A DNA stretch of 64,000 nucleotides from Anniella stebbinsi (Eukaryota; Chordata; Lepidosauria; Squamata; Anniellidae). Positions 63,287 to 64,000 of this stretch are shown here, one piece after another. The position numbers were made by a program, and so were the translations under genes. The stretch covers positions 262,169,562 to 262,233,561 of the forward strand of contig JARDYH010000003.1 of the NCBI GenBank assembly GCA_029215795.1, given 5' to 3'. The notes below the pieces were generated by a model. That model did no database searches. It was not told where the DNA came from and was given only the letters and a program-made list of their open reading frames with translations. Numbering within the stretch: the first letter of the stretch is position 1; each line of letters opens with the position of its first letter.

Positions 63287-64000
63287 AACATTTATATACC
63301 GCCCCATAGCCAAAGCCCTCTGGGCAGTTTACAAAAATTAAAAGATTGAACACTAAAAAGACAATATACAAAATTTAAAACCATAAACATAAAACAACTG
63401 ATATTTTAAACATTTTAAACTGTTAAGCCTGGCCACACTGTCAATCAAAACCTCAACTTGAGCTGTTAAAACGCCTGGGAGAAAATAAAAGTTTTGACCT
63501 GGCGCCGAAAAGATAACAGTGTTGGCTCCAGGTGGGCCTCATCAGGGAGATCATTCCATAATTGAGGGGGCACTACAGAGAAGGCCTTCTCCCTTGTTGC
63601 CATCCTCCGAGCTTCCCTCGGAGTAGGCACCCGGAGGAGGACTGATGTTGAGCGTAGTGTATGGGTAGGTTCATGTCGGGAAAGATGTTCCACCAGGTAT
63701 TGTGGCCCCAAACTGTGTAAGGCTTTATAGGTTAAAACCAGCACCTTGAATAGGGCTCAGAAACATACAGGCAGCCAATGCAAACGGGCCAGAATCGGTC
63801 TTATATGTTCAAGCCTTCTGGTCCCTGTTACCAATCTGGCCACTGCATTCTGCACAAGCTGCAGTTTCCAAACCTTCTTCAAAGGCAGCCCCACATAGAG
63901 TACATTGCAGTAATCTAACTTGGAGGTTACCAGAGCATGGACAACTGAAGCCAGGTTATCCCTGTCCAGATACGGACATAGCTGGGCCACCAACCGACGT
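63248..64000 (-). mobile_element. L2-type LINE, 3' part, runs off the right edge
   Basis: Reading on the complement from the edge: LCPYLDRDNLASVVHALVTS, SKLDYCNVLYVGLPLK, LVTGTRRLEHIRPILARLHW, one in-frame stop near 63757, then LGPQYLVEHLSRHEPTHTL, PQLWNDLPDEAHLEPTLLSF and FIFSQAF, ending about 63466, followed by the 3' UTR and (ATT)n at 63248-63283. Closely related to the full L2 at 47622 but with an ATT-type tail. It inserted into the L3-like LINE. Confidence 0.9.

Noticed and set aside
1..64000. Search by eye for endogenous retrovirus or LTR features
   Set aside because: No long terminal repeats, primer-binding site, polypurine tract, or gag/protease/integrase-like frames were recognised; all RT sequences are of the non-LTR type.

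Overview
The window looks like intergenic or intronic DNA from a reptile, most likely a squamate (lizard or snake). I infer this from the repeat content: CR1-type and L2-type LINEs side by side, tRNA-derived SINEs whose 3' ends look like LINE tails with (AATA)n, a very large load of short palindromic hAT-like DNA transposons, and many long microsatellites. I found no host protein-coding gene, rRNA gene or functional tRNA gene. Almost every long reading frame is either retrotransposon sequence or a chance frame in GC-rich or simple repeats. No species-level call is possible from sequence alone.

The only near-complete protein-coding unit is an L2-type LINE at about 47622-51255. It has a duplicated 249-bp 5' module, an apurinic-type endonuclease frame (48007-49074), a reverse transcriptase frame (49105-51045), and a 3' UTR ending in an AATA-repeat tail. 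The two frames are one original ORF: they share the same reading frame and are separated by only two stop codons, each explicable by one transition. The other LINEs are broken: a CR1 at 6461-7660, a CR1/L3-like element at 61208-63247, an L2 running off the right edge on the minus strand (63248-64000), and about a dozen 3'-end fragments.

The dominant feature is one family of about 320-bp palindromic MITEs, present in 15 copies (181, 1077, 3359, 4030, 8687, 9059, 9444, 10634, 12242, 13087, 22642, 23866, 31374, 31731 and 33040). Ends are TAGGGTGACC/GGTCACCCTA and several copies have clear 8-bp target-site duplications (TSDs), pointing to hAT-type transposition. Each element is a palindrome whose two halves are themselves hairpins. 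Three further, mostly GC-rich elements (15581-16476, 18081-18722, 24291-24987) share the same termini and 8-bp TSDs, so one transposase source probably moved all of them; no transposase gene is visible here.

Layout: 1-5 kb, palindromic MITEs and a separate 397-bp palindrome; 6.4-7.7 kb, decayed CR1; 8.7-9.8 kb, a tandem array of three MITEs; 12-13.6 kb, MITE inside an L2; 15.6-19.8 kb, GC-rich hAT-like elements that mimic CpG islands; 20.6-21.8 kb, hAT inside hAT and a minisatellite/hairpin block; 22.6-25 kb, a SINE split by two different hAT-like elements; 28.6-34.2 kb, L2 fragments, SINEs and MITEs nested in each other; 35-36.8 kb, a second palindromic MITE family and a CR1 end; 37-46.7 kb, scattered fragments; 47.5-51.3 kb, the L2 LINE; 51.3-61 kb, mostly unassigned with a few SINE and L2 pieces; 61-64 kb, L3-like LINE cut by an L2. 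The nesting allows a relative chronology: CR1/L3 and some L2 subfamilies are old hosts, while the palindromic MITEs and the AATA-tailed L2s are younger insertions.
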